Shown one piece after another: positions 47,955 to 59,230 of a DNA stretch of 64,000 nucleotides. Under the pieces are notes generated by a model. It ran no database searches. It was given only the letters and a program-made list of their open reading frames with translations, and was not told the origin of the DNA. The DNA lies in assembly GCA_019915015.1 (NCBI GenBank), contig JAHBBC010000007.1, positions 682,001-746,000 on the forward strand. The letters are read 5' to 3'. Positions within the stretch are counted from its first letter, which is position 1, and each line of letters starts with the position of its first letter. The position numbers and the translations under genes were made by a program. The DNA is from Auriscalpium vulgare. Taxonomy: Eukaryota > Basidiomycota > Agaricomycetes > Russulales > Auriscalpiaceae.

Positions 47955-50198
47955 ATGGCGGGGCAGTCCTCGACCGCTACCGTTGTGACCCAGCCGGAGA
48001 TCAAGGCACTTCTAGAAAAGCCATTTGGGCCGTACCTAGACGATCTCCTCCTCACGGACAAATGCAAGTCCACCAAAACAAGCGTGCTCGGGCTCGAGGA
48101 GCTCATGCTCGAGTGCGACAGGCGCATGACAGGGTGCGCAAACGCCTTCTCCAGTTCTCTTCTTTTCCTAAATTTCTCCTCGCTGGTCCTCACGCAGGCT
48201 CGACCAAACTGAATCTACACCGAGGGGTACGACCCCGCTCAACGTCCGCGGCAGACCCCCACTGCCCAAAAACGCCCAAGTGCGCTTTCGCGGCGTCCTC
48301 ACGATCAACACGCTTGCGCACCTCACCGAGACGGGCTTGAAGTATCTCAACGAAGACTTCACCGAGCGGCAGACACAGGCACAAATTAAGGGTGATCTGA
48401 GGAGGGCCTTTGTCGGGAAGTCCATCAAGGACCTGTACGCTGCGAACGGGAAGGGCAAACCCGGCGGGTATAGGATACAGGTATGGATACAAGGCTACAA
48501 GAATATGTCTGCTGGATACATGACGTGTATGGATCTATCTATTGAAGCTATTGGTGCTTTTTTTCTGACGTGCTTTGCAGCCAAGCTAGTGCCCAACGGG
48601 CTTATGCTTACCACAAGAGACCAGTAAGCGCTCACATGCGGCGTCCTTTGCGCACTCTACTGACCGCTTTCATCATAGAAATCGAAACTACGAAGTCCTA
48701 TCATTCCACATCGAGTCCTACATGCTGTCGCGCACATACTTGCTGCGCTACCACACCTTCCGCGCGCTCCAGGAGATTGTCGACCTCGATCGCGGGCACA
48801 CGCCCCTTGCCCTTCGCACGCCCGAGTGGTTCGTCGACCGCTACATGGACGATTTTGCGTACCCCGCACGATCGCGCTGGCGACGCATTTACTACAACCA
48901 CAACGCATCGAGCTCGGAGGAGGCATCCGATATCAACGAGAAGCCCTCGCAGGAGTGCATTGACGCGCGCGCTGGCCACCTTACGCACCGGCCTCGTCAC
49001 CCGCGCCACGTACACCGTGCAGAAATCCGCAGTGTGTTCGCGTCGCATGTGGAGTGGATCGTCGAGGAGCACAAGATCCGTCAGCGCAAGTTCTTGAATG
49101 TCGAGAGCTGGAGCGCGTGGGTGCACCAAGTCGAGGTGTCGAGGGCGCGGGCGCGCAGGGCCGACCCCCAGAGTAAGTGGGGACGTCGAGACGAATATGA
49201 GGTGGAGCAGGAAGACGAAGAGCAGGAGGACGAGGACGAGGATGGGGTAGCTGCGGATAGCGAAGCAGACGTGGTGGTGCTGCAGTCGCCTAGCGCGAGT
49301 GTTGGTCGTGCGCAGACAGTGCCGGACAGCGACGAAGAACCCCCGCCGCCGCCAGCGCGGACAGTGAAAAAGACCAGCAAGCGCAAAGCGAAGAAGGTCG
49401 TTGCTCCGGTCGCGGTGTATCCGCTGGTCCCTGCAGATCGGGGTAAAGGCAAGGGTAGAGGCAGAGGCAGAGGTGCTACAGAAGCCGTCGCGCCTGCAGT
49501 ACGTCTGTCGCCCAGCTTGAGCGACACCGGTCCGCGGCCTCGCGGCAAAGGAGAGGGCGCGCGAGGGAAAGGCAAAACTGTGAGTCCGCCCCCGTCCCTG
49601 CGAACTCCTGACCTAATTATGATATCCAGCCCTCTCGCCCGACGCCCCACGTATCTGATGATGAGCAAGGGGGCAATATCTGGGACCCCGACTTCTCTGA
49701 ACCATCCACTCCTCCCGCTACGTCCTCGTCGTCTGACTCGTCGCGGCCCCCGTCCCCCGATCCGGAGATACGGAAGGCCATTCCATACTCTCTTCGACAG
49801 CCGCCGGTGTTTCCTAAGAATTTTATATGGACCTGCCCGGCCGACAAGTGCTCCTATGAGATCAACCTCGTGGCGCTCACGGACGAGAACATGCTCGATA
49901 TGAAGCAGACTGATAAAGCATACCTGAGAGGCCCTTGGAGGGCCAGCGATGTGAGACTGCAGACACTGTGGAACGACATGGTCCATAGACACTTGCATGT
50001 GCATCTGGCAGACATTGGGATCAAGGTGGTGCCGTGTAGGAAGTCAGTGAGTGTCATTACAGTAATACTCGACCTCCGTCGGCGTAAGTAAATGTACGTT
50101 TGCAGGTCACACTCGAGTGGATCAACCCAAAGCTGCACCGCAGCTGGAGGGCAAAACACAAAGTGTCAAAGCCCCAGGTGAAGCAGGAGGACAAATGA
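47955..50198 (+). CDS. Unrecognised conserved-looking protein with putative C-terminal zinc motif
   Basis: No family recognised. The likely start is ATG 47955 (MAGQSSTATVVTQPEIK); an in-frame ATG at 47910 is an alternative. Splicing gives RMTGLDQTESTPRGTTPLN, then VRFRGVLTINTLAHLTETGL. A second intron, using an acceptor ending CCAAG, gives YRIQLVPNGLMLTTRDQNRN, then YEVLSFHIESYMLSRTYLLR. A central helix-rich part (HVEWIVEEHKIRQRKFLNVE) is followed by Asp/Glu-rich and Lys/Gly/Arg-rich linkers (GKGKGRGRGRG). The C-terminus has FIWTCPADKCSYEIN (CX4C) and HRHLHVHL, a possible C2H2-like zinc site, then WINPKLHRSWRAKHK, ending at 50198. An optional 75-nt intron (about 48957-49031) would remove a His/Arg-rich stretch without changing frame. 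The basic linkers suggest a nuclear protein, as inference. Confidence 0.7.
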
Positions 50199-50453
50199 TG
50201 AATTTTGCAGAGTTTCTTTTGTGTGATGTACATTGTACGATCGAGTGGGATCTAGGTGTGTGCTGGGAAGTACGAGAATATTCCACGTGATGAGAGAACG
50301 GACGCGACTTCGCCGGAATAGGCAAGTGCTCATTGACGACGTCAGAGCGAAGTTCGTCTCGTTTCTGGACGCCTCTCGAGGCCATTCGCTCCCAGGTATA
50401 TATATACCGCCACCTGACTCCGCTCACCACTCAAGTCCACATCTTTCCCCATC
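50199..50453 (+). promoter_or_regulatory. Heat-shock-type promoter of the HSP104 homologue
   Basis: A TATA box TATATATATA lies at 50397-50406, 48 bp before the ATG. Upstream, GAATATTC at 50276-50283 has the inverted nGAAn/nTTCn geometry of a heat-shock element, with a further GAA at 50267-50269 slightly off phase. A weaker TTCTGGA is at 50363. This fits the expected Hsf1 control of Hsp104. Confidence 0.6.
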
Positions 50454-53400
50454 ATGACCAGCCTAGACTCTTTTACCGACAAGGCCCAGCAGACCTTGAG
50501 CGCTGCTATCCAGCTCGCCAAGGACTATGCAAACTCACAAGGTATGTCGCAATGCCACTCATTACTACGTGTTTACACCTGACCATTGGTGTAGTATATC
50601 CTGCACACATCGCATTCGTGCTGCTGAACGAAGGAGCTGGAGACGGAACTGCTTCAGGCGGCGTGTCAAATGCTCAGATACCCCTCTTCACCTCCGTTAT
50701 CCAAAAAGCCGGTGGCGATCCCGTAAGTCAGTGGCATATATTATCTCGAGTGTTTTTAACTGTTCATCCAGGCCGTCGTAAAGCGCGCCGTGCAAAAGCT
50801 CATCGTCCGCTTGCCTACACAATCACCACCTCCCGACGATGTCTCCCTCGCCTCCGAGTCCACGAAGATCCTTCGCGAGGCTCAGGCGCTTCAAAAGACC
50901 ATGCACGACTCGTATGTCGCGCAAGACCACATTCTCTTGGCCCTTATCCAAGCCCCGTCGATGCAGCCTATCATGAAGGAGGCCGCATTGACGCAGGCCA
51001 CGCTTAAGACCGCGATCGAGCAAATACGAGGGAATAGGCGAGTGGAGTCGCGCTCTGCGGAGCAGGGGTTCGATGCGCTGAGCAAGTACGCCGTGGACCT
51101 GACGGCGCTTGCGGAGGAGGGGAAGATTGACCCTGTCATCGGTCGCGACAACGAGATTCGACGCGTCATTCGCATTCTCTGCAGACGGTACGCAGGGTAT
51201 TCTCATCTGCCTTGCGCTCGTATACTGACTAGTTCGCATCAGGACGAAGAACAACCCTGTCCTCATCGGCGAACCCGGTGTCGGCAAGACATCTATCGCG
51301 GAAGGCCTCGCTCAGCGAATCGTCAAACGCGACGTGCCCGCCTCCCTCTTCGCGCGCTTGTTCTCACTCGACATGGGCGCGCTCATGGCGGGTGCCAAAT
51401 ACAAGGGCGAGTACGAAGAGCGCATCAAGGCCGTTTTGAACGAAGTCGAAAAGGCAGCGGAAGACGGCGGTCCGGGCGTCATCCTCTTCGTCGACGAGCT
51501 GCACCTCATCATGGCCGGGAGGGGCTCTGAAGGAGGTGGCATGGATGCCGCCAATCTCTTCAAGCCCCTTCTAGCCCGCGGGAAGCTGCGCTGCATCGGT
51601 GCCACGACTCTCGCGGAATACCGCAAGTACATCGAAACCGACGCGGCTCTGGAGAGAAGGTTCGCGCAGGTGCTTGTGAACGAGCCTTCCGTCACGGAGA
51701 CCATCGGGATCTTGCGTGGCATTCGAGAGAAGTATGAGGTTCACCACGGCGTTCGCATCATGGACGGTGCTCTCATCTCAGCGGCCACACTGGCCCACCG
51801 CTACCTCACTTCGCGCCGTCTTCCGGACGCAGCAATTGATCTGGTAGACGAAGCTTGCGCAAGGTAAGTTTTTTTCTGACTTTTCACTCATCTTCCGATC
51901 TAATATTATCTTGCAGCGTGCGAGTAACTCGCGAAACTGCTCCTGAAGCCATCGACAAGCTCCAGCGTCGCAAGCTTGAACTAGAGGTTGAAATTCACGC
52001 TTTGGAACGCGAGAAGGACCAAGCGTCGAAGGAGCGACTTCAAAACGCACGAAAAGCAATCTCCGATGTCGAGGAGCAGTTGGAGCCCCTGGTGGCGGCT
52101 TACGAGGTCGAAAAGTCTCGCGGGGACGAAGTCAATCAAGTCCGCCGCAAAATGGACGAACTCAAAGCGAAGGCCGATGAGGCTGAGAGGAAGTATGTGA
52201 TCAATCTGGCAAGCCCTTTAAATGCAATTGTACTGATGATATCTTTGCAGATATGATCTTGCCACAGCGTCTGATCTGCGCTACTATGCCCTGCCCGATC
52301 TGCAGAGCCGTCTCGAGAAGCTCCAGGCCCGTGAGGCCGAAGAGGCGGCTGCTGGCAGGGCGGGAACCGACACCGTCACTCCCGAGCAAATATCCGAAAT
52401 CGTTGCAAGATGGACGAACATCCCGGTCACCCGTCTCATGTCGACCGAGAAGGAGAAGCTGCTGCGCATGGAGAAAGCCTTGGCTGAGAGTGTTGTAGGA
52501 CAGCCAGAAGCCGTGAAAGCGGTGGCTAATGCCATTCGCTTGTCTCGCAGTGGGCTCGGCAACGCGCAGCGACCCATCGCAAGCTTCCTCATGGCGGGGC
52601 CGTCTGGCACGGGAAAGACCTTGTTGAGCAAGACGGTGAGTTCTTAGTATGAGCATCTCAGCGGCAAATATCTGACCTTGTCTGTAGCTCGCGACTATTC
52701 TGTTCGACTCGCCGGATGCCATGATTCGCATCGACGGCTCCGAGTATTCCGAGAAGCATTCCATCGCACGGCTTATTGGCGCGCCGCCCGGCTACGTTGG
52801 CCACGACTCCGGCGGGCAGCTGACGGAGTATGTCCGGCGCAAACCCTACTCCATCGTGCTCATCGACGAGATTGAGAAGGCGTCGCGGGAGTTCGTGACG
52901 CTCTTCCTCCAAGTTCTCGATGACGGTCGCCTTACGGACGGCCAAGGTCGGGTCGTCGATTTCCGCAACACGGTCATCGTGATGACGAGCAACCTCGGCG
53001 CTGCATATCTCAACGATATGGGCGACGGTCCTGTCAAAAAGGCGACGCGGGAGCTCGTGATGGGTGCTATCCAGTCGCATTTCCCGCCCGAGTTCATCAA
53101 CCGCATTGACGATATCGTCATCTTCGTGAGTAGACATTTTTGCTGTTTCTGTCTGCCGGTCGCTGACTCTTGGTCAATAGCGTTCACTCTCGAGAAACAA
53201 CATTGTGAAGATCATCGACATCCGGTTGAAGGAGGTGCAGGAACGCTTGGTGGACCGCAAGATTACGCTGGACATCGACGACGAGGCAAAGAATTACCTG
53301 GTCTCCAGCGGCTACTCGCCCGTCTACGGCGCCCGCCCCCTCAACCGCGCCATCCAGACCGAGCTACTCAACCCGCTGTCGGTTATGCTCCTCGCCGACC

Positions 53401-53549
53401 GCGTGCGCGACGGCGAGGTCGTGCGCATCGGCTTTGACGGCCCTCGCAACCGCCTTGCAATACAGGCAAACCATGAGGGCCAGGATGTCGAGGATATGGA
53501 CGTGGATTATGACGACGACGATGACATCGAGATTGAGGAAATGGACTGA
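50454..53549 (+). CDS. HSP104: Hsp104/ClpB-type disaggregase (cytosolic)
   Basis: An AAA+ hexamer that pulls proteins out of aggregates with Hsp70. The ATG at 50454 gives [20 protein letters not shown], the Clp-N domain, with no mitochondrial leader, favouring cytosolic Hsp104 over Hsp78. NBD1 has GEPGVGKT (Walker A), [16 protein letters not shown] (pore loop) and [10 protein letters not shown] (Walker B). The middle-domain coiled coil spans about 51950-52330 ([20 protein letters not shown]). NBD2 has [19 protein letters not shown] and VLIDEIEKA, then [15 protein letters not shown]. The C-terminus is acidic ([15 protein letters not shown]), as in Hsp104, whose acidic tail binds TPR cochaperones. 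Introns fall near 50541, 50723, 51188, 51865, 52194, 52636 and 53127. Confidence 0.96.
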
Positions 53550-53766
53550 TGCGATTGTACAAACCGGACAATGTAGACTCAACTGTAGTAGTAGATCATA
53601 GCACTGTACACATATAGCATCTTGTTCTGGATCATATGGAAGTTTTGGTATGCAATTCGGATGGTTGAAATTTGGAGAGCAAGCGCGCGCAGACCAAGTT
53701 CTTCCCACGCCCTCAGCGCAAACCCTCGGCGTCGTTCCCGACGAGCTCGCCATCCACCCGACCACC

Positions 53767-54424
53767 ATGCTCTCCACCCGCCTTGCCGCCCGCCTCGCGC
53801 GGCTCGCCCCCTTCGGCCGCGCCGCCTCCACATCCACATCCTCCTCCGTCCCCGCGACGCCGTCCTCGAGCACGCCGCCCGCGCCCGCGCAGGCGCCGAA
53901 CGCCGCGGCGACGTGGTCGACGAGCCAGCGCCCGCGGCCGGCGGGCGCAGAGGGCCCGCGCTTTGAGCAGACGCACATGGCGCTGCAGCCCGCGCCGCTC
54001 AGCGCGATGGAGCTCATCGCGGCGGAGCCCGTGCGTCTCGTGCACGGGCGCAAGGCCGTGTGCGACGGCGGTGCGTGCACTCGACTACTTGCGCAGGTGT
54101 GTCTGGTCTGAATGACTGGTTGCAGGAATCGGGCCGCTGGGGCACCCGAAGATCTACATCAACCTGGTGCGTGCGTTTGATTGCGTGCGGGTCGCGGACT
54201 TGGTGCTCATTTGCGTGTAGGACAAGCCGGGGCCGAAGCCGTGTGGGTGAGTCGTCTGGGGCTGCTTGCTGCTGCGCTGCCTGTGCTGACCGCTCGGTCG
54301 CGCTGTGCGCACAGATACTGGTATGTCGCACTGTGACCGCGTGTCCCCCGCTCTGCCGCTCACTCACGAGTCGCGCAGTGGCATACGCTTCGAGCAAGCT
54401 CCCCACCACGGGCACGAGCACTGA
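53767..54424 (+). CDS. Complex I 13-kDa-type zinc subunit (NDUFS6/NUMM)
   Basis: A mitochondrial NADH:ubiquinone oxidoreductase accessory subunit carrying a CHCC zinc site. The ATG at 53767 gives an Arg/Ala/Ser leader for mitochondrial import (MLSTRLAARLARLAPFGRAA). The conserved block is split over small exons: RKAVCDGG, then [13 protein letters not shown], then DKPGPKPCG, then YC, then GIRFEQAPHHGHEH. Spliced it reads C-DGG-(I)[27 protein letters not shown], with the four zinc ligands Cys, His, Cys, Cys. Exons of 26 nt (54221-54246) and 6 nt (54315-54320) are flanked by AG and GT; introns of 68 and 58 nt surround the 6-nt exon. The stop is TGA at 54422-54424. Confidence 0.9.
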
Positions 54425-55802
54425 TGCGCCAGACCCGTACCATACCGCATAATTGCGTAGGGCCGCTTCGCGACAGGGCCCGCTACATAGCTCCTTCTCT
54501 ATGCGCAGATCGCGCAAATGATACGGCACAAAGAATTGCACGAGAAAATATGTACCACATGTCAAGTGAGTGCGAGGTTGGATCAGCGTCCTATCCAGCT
54601 CGTCAAAATGCGCGCACCAAGGTGGGTATGCCATACTGGCTAAAAAAAAGTGACCAGCGCGGCCCGCATGCCCTGAATATTTGCCTCTAGTGACGTTGCC
54701 GAGACCGTCATCACGCATGTGGGCCGTGGCGTCGTCAGAAAGCATTATCGTTGACAAATGTTTTAGGGGAGAGAAATGACTCGGAGGGTAGTCTGAGTTG
54801 CCTCTGATGCAAAGGCATCAACGATGACGCAGAGGCAGCACACCAGCAAGTTTTGCGTTAGAACTGGTTCGAGCAAAAGAAGAATGCAGACACGCTTGAG
54901 CTCCTGCGAGGGAACAACGTATGTTTCATCGCCTCACTGCCAGTGGAAGTTGTGCTTGAAGATGACGTTGCGCTGTCGTGCCGCAGAGGCGGTCGTTCGG
55001 TAGTCGCTCGCCGTCAACGATTGCAGGCTGCTCGTTGTTGAATAGAGGGAGAAGACTGCGGGGAAAGACAATGAAGGAGCCAAGCTTCCAATTCATTTTG
55101 CCAAGATCCCATTAAAATGGGCCACTACTGTTGCAGCGTATATACAGCGTACTAATTGCACGCTCGCCCGCCGTATCACTTGCAGGTATTTGCGGTCGCC
55201 TTACGCAGGCATATCAGTCGCAGCGCGGAGGGTGTTGGAGAATTTGTTGCTTTGCCCAATGATGCCCGACAGCGGGGATCCTAAGAATACATGATGTCTA
55301 CTAACTATACCTCGCCCCGGGGTAAAAGAGATGGCACTATGAAGAGAACTATGGTACGAGAAGGGAGCAGGCAGGCCCGGACAGCAGCGCACAGGTGACA
55401 AGGAATGCGTCCCAATTATGGATAACCTGTGCCCCCCGCGCCGGCACAAGGTGACGGTGGGGCGGGAGAGCACGAAAAAGCGAGTGTGGGGTGCGCGTCG
55501 CCGGGCATGGCAGACGGTGACAAGGGAGTGAGTGGGTCGGGGAGGGGGAAATAACAGATGGAGTAACAGATTAGAGGAACAGAGACAAAACAGGTGGCAA
55601 GGAGCGGATGGAGTTGGAGGTGCGTTTGTGTATAGCAGGATCCAGGGGACAGAGAAGATGGCAGCAAGAACAGCAAACGGAATGCACAGGAAAGCCGAAT
55701 GAGTTTAAATAGATGAAGGCAGGGATCGTGGGGGGATGATGAGTGGATGATGAAGCAGGTTGCACAAGAAAGCGAGACGGAAACACAGTCGATCAGCGCG
55801 CA
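54425..55802. other. Intergenic region, possible small spliced gene on the minus strand
   Basis: About 1.4 kb between the NDUFS6 stop and the stop of the RCK-like kinase. Minus-strand segments read like exons: AISFTPGRG joins in phase to SPLSGIIGQSNKFSNTLRAA across a GTATAG-TTAG intron near 55310-55281. A 3' segment reads ASAARQRNVIFKHNFHWQ before a TGA near 54935. The second junction does not fit that final frame, so no gene is called. The rest resembles the pyrimidine-rich 3' UTR of the kinase. Confidence 0.35.
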
Positions 55803-58800
55803 TCAGAAGTCGTCATCCGGCGTGGTGAACGACATGGGCGAGAGCGGCGGGTACTCGCCCTTTGCGACCGCTTCCAGTTGGGAGAAGGGGGGCAAAGACG
55901 GCGTGGATGGCGACGGATCGCGACCCACAGGCGGTGTCAATGATGGCAGTGATGGCTGTGTACGTACGTCAGTTAGCCTTCGACGCTCGAATAATCAGAC
56001 AACGCAAACAAACGCACCACTTTGAAGATCGGATTGATAGCCGACTTGGGCGCGTCCATGCCCGGACTGGGGGACAGCCCGCGTGCCGCGCCGCCGTACG
56101 GAGGCGGATGCCGAGGGATGCTGAGCCGCGACGGTTGGGGCTGCGCCATTGCGCCATTCGCGCCGTTATCGCTGGCCGGGTGCAGTGTTTGCCACGAATG
56201 GGCGGGCGACAGGGTGAGCGCGTGCATCGGCGGCGGAGAGCCCGCGTCCGATATCGACGTCCCGTCAACCGAGGCGCGCATATGGAAGTCGTTCACCAGC
56301 TGCTGCTCCAGCGAAAACGAGTTGGACGAGCGTCCCGAGACGGAGTACTCGTCGAACTGCCGTAGCGAGGACGCCGTCGACGACGCGCGCATACCCATCT
56401 GGCTCTGGCGATGTCGAAGGCCGGAGGGTCCGGGGTCGCTGTCCACCGTCGCGAACGACATCGTCGACAGGGCGATGCTCTGAACATCCGACGAGGACAT
56501 CGAATGGTCGTCATCATACTCTCGTCTTCGGACCTTCGCCATGCGCTCATCCCGCCGCCAATCGTAAGGCCCAACTGCGGCAGCGGCGCCTTGCTGTCGT
56601 ATGGGCCCCGCGCCACCGTTGGGGGGTCCATGTGCACTCTTGCCCTTGTCTCGCTCGAGCGCATTCGTCCGATACACATCCGGTTGGTGTACCAACGTTC
56701 CGTGGTTCTGCCATTTCCATTCGAGCTCTCCGCGGGTGTGCGTCTGCATGAGGACTTGGTTGCGCTTCTCCATGACAGCGCGGGCTTGCTCCCGATGGGA
56801 CTTCTCTGCCTGCGCGCGACGTTGCTTCTCCGCCTCGCGCGCCATCCGCTCCGCCTCTTTTTTGACCTTCTTCAGGTCCTTCGGAGGCGGCGGCGGCTCG
56901 ATCGGCGGGTGCGGCTGCACCTCGGGCAGCGAGCGGCTGTCGGTGGTGCTCGACGACTGTGTGCGCTTGAGCGAGGGCGTGCTGCTGGAGGACGCCACAT
57001 GCATCTCGTCGACAGGTGGCAGGCCACCATGCTGGGCCTTGTCATTGTGCCCAAACATACCGCCGAGGCCGCTCCACTTGTGCTGCTTCTTGAAGGGAAG
57101 AGATGCAAGTTTGCTGAATTTGGGGCCAGGCGCGGACACGTCGTGCGCACCCGTGCTTGGCGTCTCTTGCATGGGTTCTGGCTCGAGGGGCGGCCGAGAG
57201 GGGTATTCCTGCGCCATCGGCGAGGTCATGATGTCCATCGGCTGTCCGCTGACAATGTAGTCCTCGTGCATTTCGGTGTCCCAGTCCTGACCCTGCGGTG
57301 ACGCCACGCTCTGATATGACGAGACGGAGGACACCGTGGTGGAATGCTGCAGCTGCGGAGGGTAGGGCTGCATGTTGTCCGAGGGGCGGCGGGCATGGGC
57401 ATACTGGGGCTCGATGCTGTGCTCACCAGGCGGGAAGAACGCTTGCCGATGGGAAGACGAAGCATCGGGGATATGAGAACCGTACTGACTGTGCGATTGA
57501 TGGGGGTGTGAACGGGTGAAGGGCCGGAAGCGAGCCAGCAGGAGGGATGCGCTCGGAAGACGTCGACACAGTGAGCGTGGGCGGACGCATGCGGGCGTCC
57601 GCCTCGAGCAGATAGGCGTGCTGCATGCATTGTAGGCTAGTGAGGCGTTCCGCGGGGTCATACTTGAGCAGGTCCGCTATGCACTCGATCAGCTTTGGCG
57701 GCACGTTACGATCAAAGAGCGTCGTCATGTCCATGGGGCGGACCTGCAGGCAATGAGCACGCGTTGCCACTGCGCATAGGTAGTGCGCCCACACATACCT
57801 TTTCGAACACCAGACCCACGCTGCTCGCCAGCTTGATGCCCTTGCTCCACTTGCCGCCCCCAATGGACTTGCCGCGCGCATCTTTCCCATAGTCGTCGCA
57901 CGGGTCCCCAAGCACCTCGATAATCTTCGCGACCTGGTCGGGTTCTCCCTTGCCAGGGAAAAGCGGGCGAAGGTTGGCGAGCTCGGCCATGATCGTGCCA
58001 AGTGCCCACATGTCGACCGGGTTGGAGTAGTCGCGACTCTTGAGCAGAACCTCGGGGGCGCGGTACCATCGCGTCGACACGTACTCGGTGTACGGAGGGC
58101 GGCTCTTTGTCTCGCGCGCGAGGCCAAAGTCTGCGAGCTTGATGATCACAACGACGTCCTTTTCGGGAGGGCGTTCGGAGGAGCCAAGGGGGAGAGGTTG
58201 GGGTAGTCGTGGAGACCGGTGGTAGTGACGAGGACGTTCTCTGGCTTCATGTCGCGGTGGAAGTAGCCCCAGGCGTGGACGTGGTGGAGACCGTGGACGA
58301 TTTGGCGGAAGATGGAGGCGACGAGGCCTCCGGCGAGGGGGCGGCTCTTGCGGGCCTTGATGAGTTGGAAAAGATGGCCTTCCATGGGTTCAAAGACAAA
58401 GTAGAGCTCCTTGGTCTCGGGGAGGAGAAACGAGTCGTAGAGGGGTATGATGTTGGGGTGCATGGGTATGGCCCGTAAAGCCTGGGACCGGGGTGAGAAG
58501 GCGGCGCGTGTGATGATTCTGGGAGACGAACCTCGAGCTCCTTGAGACGCTTGCACTCGTCCCAGCCGCCTTCCCACTTCTTTTTCATACGCTTGACGGC
58601 GACGAGCCGCTTGTTGGCGTACTCTGCACGCGCGCCTGCACCGGACTGCATGTCGGAGAGGGGGGTATTGGGGGGCAGCGGGCCGTGCCAGTCGCAGAGC
58701 CAGACGGTGCCAAATGTGCCGTCCCCGACGGCCTTGAGGGGTGTGAAGGAGCGCGTGGAAGCTGGACGGGGGCGGGGTGAGCGGGCAGACGGGGCGAAAA

Positions 58801-59015
58801 GAGAGAGACGAACTGCTGTGTGCATCGCCGTAGAGGATGCCGCGGTCGGACACGGTGATGGAGGGGATTGCAAGGGCGACGAAGGGCTCCTTTGTGGAGG
58901 GGTGGGAGGAGGAGCGGTGCGAGTGGGGGGACGAGCGAGTCTGGGAGTGGGGGGTGTTGAGGGAATTATAGAGGAGTGTAGGGGGCGGGGGGAGATGGTG
59001 TGTCTCTGAGTACAT
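55803..59015 (-). CDS. RCK/MAK/Ime2-like CMGC protein kinase
   Basis: A Ser/Thr kinase of the ICK/MAK/Ime2 group, whose fungal members control meiosis and morphogenesis (for example Crk1 of Ustilago). The ATG at 59015 gives [20 protein letters not shown], a polar leader. After a splice, [19 protein letters not shown] is the Gly-rich loop, followed by AVKRMKKKW, the catalytic Lys. Then come [20 protein letters not shown] and the TEY activation motif in [36 protein letters not shown] and LRPLFPG are typical of [26 protein letters not shown] closes the kinase domain. A tail of over 600 residues is Pro/Ser/Gln-rich, with one charged helix ([20 protein letters not shown]), and ends [12 protein letters not shown] after a last intron. 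Introns occur in the kinase part; the tail is mostly one exon. Confidence 0.9.
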
Positions 59016-59230
59016 GACTTGCGTGTTGAAAGCATCTCCCTGTGTCGGGTGCTGGGACGTGTCGAGGGCGAGGGTGGCCAGAGCGAGAGTCAGCGGGGCG
59101 TATGCATGTGGGGGAGAGCAGAGCGATGCCGTCCTCGTCCCGCTGGTTTGGTCGCCTTTGGCCCGCGCTCTCACGCCCCGCAAGCGCCGGAGATCGCCCC
59201 GATCGAGCGGGGGACATGTGACTATGGCAT

